Of a stretch of DNA of 42,785 nt, positions 33,626 through 42,658 are shown piece after piece. Under the pieces are notes generated by a model. The model was given only the letters and a program-made list of their open reading frames with translations. It ran no database searches and was not told the DNA's origin. Made by a program: the position numbers and the translations under genes. The stretch covers positions 1 to 42,785 of the forward strand of contig MVRS01000236.1 of the NCBI GenBank assembly GCA_002067975.1, in the 5' to 3' direction. Source of the DNA: Syntrophorhabdus sp. PtaU1.Bin058 (GTDB taxonomy: Bacteria > Desulfobacterota > Syntrophorhabdia > Syntrophorhabdales > Syntrophorhabdaceae). Every line of letters starts with the position of its first letter. Position 1 is the stretch's first letter.

Positions 33626-35560
33626 TTACATGGATGCGAGCATGTCCCTGAGCCCTGAGATGTTTTCATGGGTAAAGGCCCTGTCGTGAAAGTATATCTC
33701 TTCGTAAGACCTCACAAAGGCCGAGGCCTGCTCACGGAGCGTATCGTCATCTATCTGCGACACAAACTCTTCAAGCCCTTGTGATGTCTTCTTGCGGTAG
33801 CCGTGTTTCTCCATCTTTTGCAGGAAGGCTGAGAGCAGCTTCTTTTCCCGGGACTGTCGCGGTTTGGTAAACAGCCGGACAATGAAGATCATCCCGGCGA
33901 TCATGAGGGCGATGGCAAGGTATTTCAGAGAGGTGTCCTTACCGAGCCTTAATCTCAAAGAAGGCCTCTTTATCCCCGTCCTGACCTTCCGGAGGAACGA
34001 GATCTGTTTTTCAAGGTTGTAGTTGATGATAAATGCGTACCAGTAGTAGTTGACGGTATCGAGGAACACACGTACCCTGAGCAGGGGATCCCCCTGCAGC
34101 GGAAAGGCGAAGTTTTCAATGGATGCCGGCGTAGGGTCATACCTGAACCAGCCTTTCCGGGGGACAAACGCCTCTACCCAGACATGGGCGTTCTTTTGCG
34201 GTATCAGGTAGTACTGTCCGACGTCATTATAATATCCTCCCCTGTATCCGCCGATGACCCTTGAGGGGACCCCCGCGATACGGAGCATAACGGCGAAGGT
34301 CGACGCGAAGTACTCGCAGTTGCCGTATCTGCTCACAAAAAGAAATGTCTCCAGCGGGTTCTTTGAGACAGGGAGGTTTTGCAGGGAATATCTGAATTCC
34401 CCGTCGTGCAGGAATGCATAGAGCGACCTTATCTTCTCCGGCCCCTCTTTCCCGCGGGTTATTACATTGACAAGATCGACTATCCTCGGTGATATGCCTT
34501 TGGGGACCTGCAGATACCTCTCCTGGTCTATCTCCTTATCTTCGATGGAATCTCCTACGACGGAAAGGACCTCATATCTCATCCTCCTCTCAATGAATAT
34601 CGACGAAGAGAAGCTGAAATCATCGTATTTTTTTACGTAGCGTGTGGATATAAATACGGGCCTGTCGAGTCCGAAGAGATAGATGTTCTGGTAAGGTTCA
34701 AGGTATATTAATTGTTTGATGCGCCTGCCCTCGATCCTTGTTTTTTCATTAGCGACAAAAAGACGTTTCTCAAGGCTTCTCCATGAGGTCCCGTCAAAGT
34801 AGTCGAGTGCAATGCCCCTCCAGTAAAGGATATTCTCGTCGACCTTTTCCATACTTGCCCTGAATATGATGCTCGCATCTTCCTGGATATTCGAGACCTC
34901 TCCGAGCTTTACCCTATCGGTGAACCCTGTTTTTGCCCTGTCGGGTTTGTTGAGAAAATCGAGGAGCGGATACTGGGTGCGGGGCAATATAACAAACATC
35001 ACCACGGAAAGCGGGACGGCGAGAATCGGTATCCAGAGGCATTTGACCGTCAGCTTCACCATCGATCTTTTCGAAAATTCCAGTTCGCTGTCCTGGGCAT
35101 AGTAGGTGAGCAGGACGAATGCGATGGAAAGGAGAAAGATGAGGATAAGAAAATAGATCACAAAGTCGATACCCAGTGTCATAAGCCCCAGACCCGACAA
35201 GAGAAACAATGCGATGGCGTATATCTGCATGTAGTCACGTATCTGTTTTTTTTCAATAAACTTTATCCCGAGGAGTACGAGGAGCGCTTCAAGCGTCTGC
35301 GTTACAAGCTCGCTGGAATCGAATTTATAGAGGAAGAAGAGGATGACGAGGACAGAGAATACAGTCAGCACCCAGCGCGGTATATAGAAGTTATTCCTGT
35401 ATTCAAAGTATATGGAGAGAAGGAGCATGAAAAGAAAGAAGATGGAATATCCGCCGTGGATGTGCTCGTAGATACCGGCGAACCCTATGATGCCTATGAG
35501 ATAGGAGATGACGTTCACTGCATGCCCTATCCTGATCTGCTGAACGTTTTTCAATATCAT
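33626..35560 (-). CDS. Transglutaminase-like membrane protein (TgpA type, DUF3488)
   Basis: A 644-residue protein with about six hydrophobic helices at the N-terminus, a periplasmic transglutaminase-like domain (about 390-480) and a late helix near residue 580. The Cys of GNCEYFAST, the His of NAHVWVEAF and the Asp of RYDPTPA form the expected Cys-His-Asp triad. It is the third gene of a MoxR, DUF58, transglutaminase operon, a common trio of unknown but probably envelope- or peptidase-related role. Its ATG overlaps the DUF58 stop as ATGA. Confidence 0.9.
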   Translation of the reverse strand: MILKNVQQIRIGHAVNVISYLIGIIGFAGIYEHIHGGYSIFFLFMLLLSIYFEYRNNFYIPRWVLTVFSVLVILFFLYKFDSSELVTQTLEALLVLLGIKFIEKKQIRDYMQIYAIALFLLSGLGLMTLGIDFVIYFLILIFLLSIAFVLLTYYAQDSELEFSKRSMVKLTVKCLWIPILAVPLSVVMFVILPRTQYPLLDFLNKPDRAKTGFTDRVKLGEVSNIQEDASIIFRASMEKVDENILYWRGIALDYFDGTSWRSLEKRLFVANEKTRIEGRRIKQLIYLEPYQNIYLFGLDRPVFISTRYVKKYDDFSFSSSIFIERRMRYEVLSVVGDSIEDKEIDQERYLQVPKGISPRIVDLVNVITRGKEGPEKIRSLYAFLHDGEFRYSLQNLPVSKNPLETFLFVSRYGNCEYFASTFAVMLRIAGVPSRVIGGYRGGYYNDVGQYYLIPQKNAHVWVEAFVPRKGWFRYDPTPASIENFAFPLQGDPLLRVRVFLDTVNYYWYAFIINYNLEKQISFLRKVRTGIKRPSLRLRLGKDTSLKYLAIALMIAGMIFIVRLFTKPRQSREKKLLSAFLQKMEKHGYRKKTSQGLEEFVSQIDDDTLREQASAFVRSYEEIYFHDRAFTHENISGLRDMLASM

Positions 35561-36471
35561 GTTGCCGCACCGCCGGGGTCCCTGTGAACGGGGTCACCCT
35601 TTGTGTTCCTGTTGTAGAGGGCAAGTTCTTTCAGCATACTTATTTTATGGGCATAGGAGGTATCGGGTTCATAAAGCCTGCCGTTTATCTTTAAGCCGAT
35701 GGGTACGTTCTTTTTCAGCAACTGGACGATCGAATAGGCGATGCATGATATCTTTTCTTCCGTATCCCTGATGGTAACCTTTTCGAAATCGATAACGATC
35801 GGCTGGTATGTGAGGGTTGAGAGTTCTTTCGTCTTCAGCTTCCCTGTCTTTGCCGTTGCCTTCCAGTGAATGTATTTGAGCGGGTCTCCGTGGACATATT
35901 CCCTTATGGAGACGATATCGGATTCAAACCCGATCCTGTCCGAGGTCTTTTCTCCTTTTGCCTTTCTATCTTTTTCGTAGAGCGCATAGAGTTCGCAGTG
36001 TTTCAGTCCGGGAAACACAACGACATCGATAGCGCCCTCAAGTTGACGGAAGCGGGTAAAAAAATTGAAAGGGAATACGGAGTTGACCACGGCCCCTTTC
36101 AGGCGATAGAGACCCCGCTCCGGGAGGGAGATGCCGACATACTTGGTTGTTTCCCCTCTTGTATCGGTAAAGGGGAAGAGGGTTTCGAAGATATCCGTCT
36201 TGAGGCGTATAAGAAAGGCCGGCAGAAACCTTTTCTCGTTTCTGATCGTCACCTTCACGGGGAATTTATTACCTGCATATATCTCCTGCGGGAAATCGAT
36301 ATGTAGCGCAATCTTCGAAAGGTTGTTCTTGCCGAATATACCGGAGATGCTCATGAAGGCGAGAAGTGCCGACACGATCATATAGATGAGGTTGTTGCCG
36401 GTGTTCGCAGCGGCAATGCCGAGGAATATTGTGAGGAGGATGTAAAGGAACCCTGCCTTGGATATCTTTAT
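35557..36471 (-). CDS. DUF58-family protein, probably with non-canonical ATA start
   Basis: A DUF58 protein, part of the MoxR trio. The core contains RIGFESDIVSIREYVHGDP and YIHWKATAKTGKLKTKE, both typical of DUF58. The first ATG is at 36381, giving 274 residues, but the same frame stays open upstream and encodes a second hydrophobic stretch (KAGFLYILLTIFLG then NTGNNLIY), which is the normal DUF58 start with two membrane helices. No ATG, GTG or TTG is found in that stretch. The sequence at the MoxR stop is TAATA, where TAATG would be expected, so an ATA codon at 36469-36471 is the best start (304 residues). A base error in the sequence is the main alternative. Confidence 0.75.
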   Translation of the reverse strand: MKISKAGFLYILLTIFLGIAAANTGNNLIYMIVSALLAFMSISGIFGKNNLSKIALHIDFPQEIYAGNKFPVKVTIRNEKRFLPAFLIRLKTDIFETLFPFTDTRGETTKYVGISLPERGLYRLKGAVVNSVFPFNFFTRFRQLEGAIDVVVFPGLKHCELYALYEKDRKAKGEKTSDRIGFESDIVSIREYVHGDPLKYIHWKATAKTGKLKTKELSTLTYQPIVIDFEKVTIRDTEEKISCIAYSIVQLLKKNVPIGLKINGRLYEPDTSYAHKISMLKELALYNRNTKGDPVHRDPGGAAT

Positions 36472-37403
36472 TACAGGGGTGCCGGTATTTCTTCTATTAA
36501 AGATTTTATAATCTCCCGTTTGTTCAGGCTCTCATACTCTTCCTTGAATATGACCCTGTGCGGAATGGTGTACTCAGCCAATTCCCTGATATCCTCGGGG
36601 ATCACGAAGTCTCTTCCACGGAAATAGGCGTTCGTTCTGGCGGTATTCGTAATCGTCAGGGCCCCTCTTGTTGAAAGGCCGGCCGAAAGGTACCCGTTGC
36701 CCCTTGTTGCCTGTATGATCGAAAGGGTGTAATCGAGGATCTTGTCGGATATATGGACCTTCCTGATGATCTCTTCCTGGATGTGAATTACCTCTTCGTG
36801 GTCCATTACAGGCTCGATCAGGTAGATCTCCTCCCGTTTGCTGCCGATCTTAAGGATCTCTCTTTCCGCATCCCTCGACGGATAGCCGATGCTGATCTTC
36901 ATCATAAACCTGTCGAGCTGTGATTCGGGAAGCGGGAAAGTACCGAACTGCTCGGCGGGGTTCTGCGTTGCGATGACGCAGAAAAGCTTCGGGAGCTTGT
37001 ATGTCTTACCTTCTATGGTAACCTGTTTTTCTTCCATGGCTTCAAGCAGGGCGCTCTGCGTCTTCGGCGTTGCCCTGTTGATCTCGTCGCAGAGGACGAT
37101 GTTGTTGAAGATGGGGCCGGGATGGAATTCGAACTCCCCGCTGCTTTTGTTGTAAATGGAGAGACCGGTGATATCGGTGGGGAGGAGATCGCTCGTGCAC
37201 TGGATCCTGCCGAAGCTTAATCCGAGCGACTTGGCTATGCCGATTGCAAGGGTAGTCTTCCCGAGGCCCGGCAGGTCCTCAATAAGGAGGTGTCCCTTAG
37301 AAAAAAAGGATATGAGGGAAAGGCCGAGGGCCCTTTCTTTACCCTGCAGGTAGTCTGACAGTGATTGCGTGATATATTCTATCTTGTTGGTCTCTTTTTC
37401 CAT
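36471..37403 (-). CDS. MoxR-family AAA+ ATPase
   Basis: A 310-residue cytoplasmic ATPase, acting as a chaperone-like assembly factor. Walker A is DLPGLGKT (about 43-50) and Walker B is IVLCDEINRA (about 106-115); sensor and arginine-finger regions (ATQNPAEQFGTFPLPESQLDRF) are intact, with the usual lid domain after. It is the first gene of the operon. Its stop overlaps the start of the DUF58 gene by one base. Confidence 0.95.
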   Translation of the reverse strand: MEKETNKIEYITQSLSDYLQGKERALGLSLISFFSKGHLLIEDLPGLGKTTLAIGIAKSLGLSFGRIQCTSDLLPTDITGLSIYNKSSGEFEFHPGPIFNNIVLCDEINRATPKTQSALLEAMEEKQVTIEGKTYKLPKLFCVIATQNPAEQFGTFPLPESQLDRFMMKISIGYPSRDAEREILKIGSKREEIYLIEPVMDHEEVIHIQEEIIRKVHISDKILDYTLSIIQATRGNGYLSAGLSTRGALTITNTARTNAYFRGRDFVIPEDIRELAEYTIPHRVIFKEEYESLNKREIIKSLIEEIPAPL

Positions 37404-37473
37404 ATCATTCCTTAGATATGCAGTTTTATAATAGTATCATATTTTTGCGACAAACACCCTTGAAACATCGTGT

Positions 37474-37502
37474 TTGACAAACAGCCGGTTTTCGTATTCA
37501 AT
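37474..37502 (+). promoter_or_regulatory. Weak candidate promoter for the DUF2156 gene
   Basis: TTGACA (37474-37479) is followed after 17 bases by TTCAAT (37497-37502), a poor -10. If used, the transcript would start only a few bases before the ATG at 37512 and be nearly leaderless, which would rule out the upstream GTG at 37470. Confidence 0.3.
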
Positions 37503-37511
37503 TATGGTGTA

Positions 37512-38420
37512 ATGTCTATAATACCGGAATTCCCGAATTTCAAGAGTATTGAGTTGCAGGACCGGGAATTTCTCCATGACAGCCTCTGGCGTTACAGGCC
37601 ACAGGCTTCCGAATATACCTTTACAAACCTTTTTATCTGGCGATCCCATTACAGGTTCGAATGGTCCGTATATAAAGACTGGCTGCTCGTATCCTGCAGG
37701 GAGAACAGCGGAGGTCTCTGCGGGATCGGGCCTGTCGGCCCGCCTCCGAGAAAGGACGCGGCGCTCCTGTTCCTCGATTGGATAAGAGAAAAGAACGTGC
37801 AAAGAGATGCCAGGATAGAACGGGCGGATGCAATGCTCGTCACGGAGTTGGAAGGCGTCTGGAGCGTTGTGTGCAAGCCGGTGCGTGATCATTTCGACTA
37901 CGTGTACCTGAAGGAGGAACTGGTGCAGCTCACCGGCAGCAGATACCACTCCAAGCGGAACCATATCAGCCAGGTGCTTCGTTCCTACGGTTTGTCCTAT
38001 GACGATTTAAAGGACGAGCACATTGCACCATGTCTTGAGCTTCAGGATAAATGGTGTATGGAAAAGCGTTGTGAAGAGGACATGAATCTCCTCAGTGAAT
38101 GGGAAGCGGTAAGGGAGATACTCGTACATTTCCACGAGTTAAAGGTGCATGGCGGAGTCATTACAACAGGGGGCAGGGTAGGGGCATTTACCATAGGCGA
38201 ACTCCTGAACCCGGAGACTGCCGTGGTGCATATAGAAAAGGCTGACCCTGATATCCCCGGCCTTTATCCGGTCATTAACCAGCAGTTCTGCGAAAAGGCA
38301 TGGCCGGGTGTTACCTATATAAACAGGGAACAGGACCTTGGGATACCGGGTCTCCGCAAGGCAAAGCTCTCCTACTACCCGCACCATTTTGTTGAAAAAT
38401 ACTCTATCAGGCTGAAGTAG
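37512..38420 (+). CDS. DUF2156 (LPG-synthase C-terminal-like) protein
   Basis: A 302-residue protein of the DUF2156 family, related to the acyltransferase-fold domain at the C-terminus of lysyl-phosphatidylglycerol synthases. Features include EYTFTNLFIWRS, SRYHSKRNHI and the final YYPHHFVEKY. These proteins have a GNAT-like double fold and act on unknown acceptors. An upstream GTG at 37470 would add 14 residues; I prefer the ATG at 37512, but no ribosome site decides. It is divergent from MoxR. Confidence 0.85.
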   Translation: MSIIPEFPNFKSIELQDREFLHDSLWRYRPQASEYTFTNLFIWRSHYRFEWSVYKDWLLVSCRENSGGLCGIGPVGPPPRKDAALLFLDWIREKNVQRDARIERADAMLVTELEGVWSVVCKPVRDHFDYVYLKEELVQLTGSRYHSKRNHISQVLRSYGLSYDDLKDEHIAPCLELQDKWCMEKRCEEDMNLLSEWEAVREILVHFHELKVHGGVITTGGRVGAFTIGELLNPETAVVHIEKADPDIPGLYPVINQQFCEKAWPGVTYINREQDLGIPGLRKAKLSYYPHHFVEKYSIRLK

Positions 38421-38436
38421 AAAAGTGAAAGGCAAT

Positions 38437-38630
38437 AAAAGGCAGTCGATAGTGAATAGTAGATAGTCGATAGTGAGAAGCTAAAGAGACAACTCCTTAG
38501 GTCTGCTTTTTTTGCCTGCTATCTACTATTCACTATCGACTATCGACCGGTTTATCACTATCGACCGGTTTATCACTATCGACCGGTTTATCACTATCGA
38601 CCGGTTTATCACTCGACCGGTTCTCTTGTT
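38437..38630. repeat. Facing heptad arrays plus 18-base tandem repeat
   Basis: Plus-strand TCGATAG/TGAATAG/TAGATAG units (about 38442-38483) face minus-strand copies (about 38519-38550), with a loop of about 35 bases. The loop, read on the minus strand, matches the loop of the 44-242 element (AAAAAAAGCAG in common). The minus-strand arm continues into four exact copies of the 18-base unit ACTATCGACCGGTTTATC (38539-38610) and a shortened fifth (38611-38625). Confidence 0.85.
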
Positions 38631-38698
38631 ATTCCCGCCAAAGGAATGTATTATAATACCACGCAGTAAGAACCTACGGGAAAAGGGAGGCACTGTCC

Positions 38699-39439
38699 AT
38701 GGACGGATTATCAGACAATGAACTGCTCCGTTATGCGCGGCAGATTATCATACCCGCTGTCGGGGAAGAAGGACAGGGGAAGATCAAACGGGCAAAGGTG
38801 TTCATAGCCGGTCTCGGCGGACTTGGCTCCATATCTTCCTATTATCTTGCTGCTGCCGGGATCGGCAGCCTGAAGATCGCGGACAGGGATAACGTAGACG
38901 TAACCAACCTTAACCGCCAGGTCATTCACTGGACGCAGGATATAGGTTCTCCAAAAGCATCTTCAGCAGAGATGAAACTCCGGTCTCTTAATCCGCACGT
39001 TCACATTGAGGCGATACAGCAGGAGATCCGTGAAGAAAACATCATCGATATTGTGGGTGATTGTTCGGTCATCGTTGATGCCACTGATAACATGGAGACC
39101 AGGAATGCCCTTAATGTTGCCTCCGTGAAGATGAAGATACCCTTTATTTACGGAGGGGTTAATAGTTTCAGCGGTATGGTAACGACCTTTATCCCGGGAG
39201 AGACGCCATGCTTTCACTGTATCTTCCCTTATGAAGCAAAAAAGGGAGAGACCATCGGCGTGATAGGCCCTGCACCGTGCGTTGTAGCTGCGCTCCAGGC
39301 AATGGAAGCGTTAAAGATAATCCTTGGGATGAAGGGGCTCCTTACGGGCAGACTTCTTTATTTTTCAGGTGCTGATATGAGCTTCCGGGAGATCAGGATT
39401 GAGAGGAACCCTGATTGCAAAATATGTAGTAAATACTAA
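38699..39439 (+). CDS. ThiF/MoeB/HesA-family adenylyltransferase
   Basis: A 246-residue E1-like enzyme that activates the C-terminal glycine of a ubiquitin-like sulfur carrier (ThiS, MoaD or similar) by adenylation. The nucleotide-binding loop is GLGGLG (38-43), followed by ADRDNVDVTNLNRQ, VDATDN and the zinc-binding pairs C171/C174 and C240/C243. There is no rhodanese domain. Ribosome site GGGAGG lies upstream. No sulfur-carrier gene is near, so whether it serves thiamine, molybdopterin or another pathway is open. Confidence 0.92.
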   Translation: MDGLSDNELLRYARQIIIPAVGEEGQGKIKRAKVFIAGLGGLGSISSYYLAAAGIGSLKIADRDNVDVTNLNRQVIHWTQDIGSPKASSAEMKLRSLNPHVHIEAIQQEIREENIIDIVGDCSVIVDATDNMETRNALNVASVKMKIPFIYGGVNSFSGMVTTFIPGETPCFHCIFPYEAKKGETIGVIGPAPCVVAALQAMEALKIILGMKGLLTGRLLYFSGADMSFREIRIERNPDCKICSKY

Positions 39440-39594
39440 AGACCCGTAATATTAATTTATTATATCTGATCCATAATCTTAACGATAAAAATATGTGCCT
39501 ATTACACAAAAAAGGCTTGTCTTTTTTTAAATAAACAATGTAAAAGATAATTATGTCACGCCTCTGAAACTTGCTTGTATGGTCGTTGCGGGTA

Positions 39595-39643
39595 TAAAAG
39601 GGGCGGAAATCCCATATATTGAGATTCCCACCTTTTGTCCGGA
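39595..39643 (+). other. Structured leader hairpin upstream of the hybrid kinase
   Basis: Outer arms AAAAGG and CCTTTT and inner arms GGAAATC and GATTCC can form a bulged hairpin about 70 bases upstream of the kinase ATG. It may be a regulatory leader or only a chance structure. No known riboswitch pattern is recognised. Confidence 0.3.
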
Positions 39644-39712
39644 ACGACTTAGTAGAAGATCGGGCCGGCATGACACGAGGTGGGGGACAACAATAAATCG
39701 CGAGGAGATGAT

Positions 39713-42481
39713 ATGAGGTATCGTTACTCGGAGGAGGGGGGAGGGATGAAGTGGGGACTGATAAACTTTGAATTTGATTCTTTTAAAGTATTGGCAGACT
39801 CTATCCCTGGTTTCATTTGGGTAAAAGATACGGAAGGGAGATTCGTTCTGGTAAACCGGGCAATGAATGACCGGATATTCCGCGAAAAGGATATCGGGGA
39901 TGTTATCGGTAAAACGGATGCCGAGATAGCGCTGCCGGTTCGGAATGCCGGATGCCAGCATGATTTTGATATGAAATGCACTGAAAGCGACATGATCGTA
40001 TACGAGACAAAGACACCCCGGAAGTTTAACCAGTATGGATATTTCAAGGACAGCTTCATGCACTTAGAGGTTTATAAGGCACCGGTTTTCAGCGCTGAAA
40101 ATGAGATAGTAGGTATCGTCGGGTATGCAAGGGACATTACCGGCACGGAGCCACAGGAACCTTTATATGACCAGAGACACAACTTTGAGATACTCGCAGA
40201 GCAGGCACCCTTCGGCCTGGCGTTGATTGACAGGGACAACAACTTCAGATATGTGAATAAAAAATTCAGAGAGATGTTCGGTTACGATCTTACGGATATA
40301 CCGAACGGGAAAACGTGGCTTAAAGCGGCATACCCTGACCCTGAATACAGAAAAAGGATTATTGCACAGTGGAAGGCCGATTTTGAGGATTTTAAGCCCG
40401 GAGAGAAAAAACCGTGGATATTCACCGTGCGGTGCAAGGACCGGTCCGAAAAGATCATCAACTTCGTTTCCGTACAGCTTGAGACAGGGGAGTTTGCGAT
40501 GGCATGCGAGGATATTACCAGATATGCCACTGCACAGCGGGCGCTTGAGGATTCCCAGCGACGATTAGCCGATATTGTGAATTATCTGCCGGACGCCACC
40601 ATGGTTATCGATCGTGACGGGAAGGTCATTGCCTGGAACAAGTCTATGGAGAAATTCACAGGGATGTGCGCGGAGGATATCATCGGGGCCGGTGATTATG
40701 AGTATGCGGTCCCCTTCTATGGAAAAAGAAGGCCTATCTTAGTCGATCTGGCACTGAACCCCGGAGACAAGGCCATTGAGGGAGAGTATCCTTCCGTGAC
40801 GCGCGAAGAGGACACGTTTCTTACGGAACTCTTCGTGCCTACATTCGGACAGAGGGGGGCATATATATGGGCGAAGGCAAAGCCTTTGTACGATACGGCC
40901 GGCAATATTGTCGGTGCCATTGAAACGATCCGCGATATAACGGAGACGAGACTGGGCGAAGAAGCGATCAAGCAATCAGCAGAAAAATACCGGACACTTT
41001 TTGAAGAATCGCTGGATGTTATCTTTATCGCAACACCGGAAGGAAACCTGATCGATATCAATCCCGCCGGAGTAAAACTTTTCGGTTATGACTCCAAAGA
41101 AGAACTCCGTAAGGTTGACGTAGGCAGCGATCTTTACCTGAGCAAGGCGGATCTGCATTTTTACCGGGAGACAATTGAGAAGGAAGGCTGTGTAAACGGC
41201 TTTGAGCTTACGCTGAAGAAAAAAGACGGGAGGAAGGTCACCGTCTCCATGAATGCAACCGTGGTATTTGACGAGAAGGGAAAGGTCATAGCCCATCGCG
41301 GTACGATGCGGGACATAACGAATGTAAAGCTCCTTGAGCAACAGCTGCTGGAGTCGCAGAAGATGGAGACGCTGGGAAGACTTGCAGGGGGTATCGCCCA
41401 CGATTTTAATAATATCCTCAATATCATACTCGGCGGCACCCAGCTTATCAAAATGAAGGCAACATTCGACGAAAAGATCAACGGGTACCTTTCCTCGATA
41501 GAGAAAGCGGTGTTCCGCGCATCGGATTTTGTGAAGCAGCTCCTTGCCTTCAGCAGACGCCAGACCTTAAATTTTGAAGTCGTTTCTTTGAATGACATCG
41601 TTGCTGATTTTACAAAGATGGTCAACAGGGTAATCGGTGAAAACATAGAGATGAAGATAATGCCCGCTGCGAACACGACAAAGACAAACGTCGATATTGC
41701 ACAGGTACACCAGATATTGCTCAACCTTGTCGTCAACGCCCGTGACTCCATGGCAGAAGGCGGAACGCTCACAATATCGACGTCCTCAGAAATTGTAGAC
41801 GAAGAGTTCTGCCTTTCTCACGTTGACGCAAAGCCCGGCAGCTATGCGGTGCTTAGCGTTTCAGACACCGGTGAAGGTATCGATCCGGAGACCGCGAAGA
41901 AGATCTACGAGCCCTTTTTTACAACAAAGAGATCCGGGGGAGGGACAGGGCTCGGTCTTTCCGTGGTATACGGGATCGTGAAACAACACGGAGGATTTAT
42001 CACCGTTGAGAGCAAGCTTGGTGAAGGTACGACGTTCAGGATATATTTCGCTTCGGTGGAAGACAAAGAACAGGATGAGATGTCCTTTGCAGAGCCGGTT
42101 CTGGGCGGGACCGAGCAGATACTGATCGTAGAGGATGATGCAACGCTGCGCGAGATCTCGTCGGAGATGCTCAAAGTACTGGGTTACAGGGTGATCCTCG
42201 CATCAGACGGTGAAGAGGCGCTCCGCATCTTCCGGGAAAAGATGGACGTAATAGACCTCGTCATTATAGACCTCGTTATGCCGCGACTGGGCGGTAAAGA
42301 GACGTATACGCTGATAAAAGGCCTGAAGCCTTCTATCAAGGCACTCTTTGTTACAGGATATCAGATAGACAAGGCCCACACGGATTTTATTGTCGAACAA
42401 GGCCTCGACGCGGTCCAGAAGCCTTTTTCCGTTGAGGTACTGGGGAGAAAGGTCCGCGCTACGCTGAATAAGAAGACGTAA
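39713..42481 (+). CDS. Hybrid sensor histidine kinase with four PAS domains and receiver
   Basis: A 922-residue signalling protein. PAS domains lie at about 20-135, 160-270, 280-410 and 420-530. A HisKA dimerisation domain carries the phosphoacceptor H563 (AHDFNN), and the HATPase domain has N (NLVVNARDS), DTGEGID and GTGLGLS boxes. A C-terminal receiver has the phosphoacceptor D853 (VIIDLVMP). No membrane segment is seen, so it senses in the cytoplasm. Three starts are possible (39680 GTG, 39713 ATG, 39746 ATG); I chose 39713, with GAGGAG upstream. The receiver resembles the NtrB-like group that passes phosphate to an unlinked response regulator. Confidence 0.92.
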   Translation: MRYRYSEEGGGMKWGLINFEFDSFKVLADSIPGFIWVKDTEGRFVLVNRAMNDRIFREKDIGDVIGKTDAEIALPVRNAGCQHDFDMKCTESDMIVYETKTPRKFNQYGYFKDSFMHLEVYKAPVFSAENEIVGIVGYARDITGTEPQEPLYDQRHNFEILAEQAPFGLALIDRDNNFRYVNKKFREMFGYDLTDIPNGKTWLKAAYPDPEYRKRIIAQWKADFEDFKPGEKKPWIFTVRCKDRSEKIINFVSVQLETGEFAMACEDITRYATAQRALEDSQRRLADIVNYLPDATMVIDRDGKVIAWNKSMEKFTGMCAEDIIGAGDYEYAVPFYGKRRPILVDLALNPGDKAIEGEYPSVTREEDTFLTELFVPTFGQRGAYIWAKAKPLYDTAGNIVGAIETIRDITETRLGEEAIKQSAEKYRTLFEESLDVIFIATPEGNLIDINPAGVKLFGYDSKEELRKVDVGSDLYLSKADLHFYRETIEKEGCVNGFELTLKKKDGRKVTVSMNATVVFDEKGKVIAHRGTMRDITNVKLLEQQLLESQKMETLGRLAGGIAHDFNNILNIILGGTQLIKMKATFDEKINGYLSSIEKAVFRASDFVKQLLAFSRRQTLNFEVVSLNDIVADFTKMVNRVIGENIEMKIMPAANTTKTNVDIAQVHQILLNLVVNARDSMAEGGTLTISTSSEIVDEEFCLSHVDAKPGSYAVLSVSDTGEGIDPETAKKIYEPFFTTKRSGGGTGLGLSVVYGIVKQHGGFITVESKLGEGTTFRIYFASVEDKEQDEMSFAEPVLGGTEQILIVEDDATLREISSEMLKVLGYRVILASDGEEALRIFREKMDVIDLVIIDLVMPRLGGKETYTLIKGLKPSIKALFVTGYQIDKAHTDFIVEQGLDAVQKPFSVEVLGRKVRATLNKKT

Positions 42482-42486
42482 CTGAA

Positions 42487-42652
42487 GCCGTATATCGTAT
42501 TTCGTATATCGCATATCGTAAGAAACCTTTCTGAAGCCGTATTTCGTATATCGTATATCGTATATCGTGAGAAACCTTTGTTGGTAACATATCTTAGATC
42601 GTAATGATTTTTTTGCAGTTCACTATATACTATATACGATATACTATATACG
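42487..42652. repeat. TATATCG-type heptad arrays, two copies and a facing array
   Basis: A unit CTGAAGCCG, four heptads (TATATCG, TATTTCG, CATATCG) and a cap TAAGAAACC or TGAGAAACC occurs twice in tandem (about 42483-42524 and 42531-42576). A minus-strand array of TATATAG-type units (about 42618-42652) faces it from the other gene. No gene is seen here. Confidence 0.8.
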
Positions 42653-42658
42653 GGGTTG

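Noticed and set aside
38539-38625. Possible CRISPR array
   Set aside because: The 18-base units are joined directly with no spacers and no cas genes are nearby; it is a simple tandem repeat.
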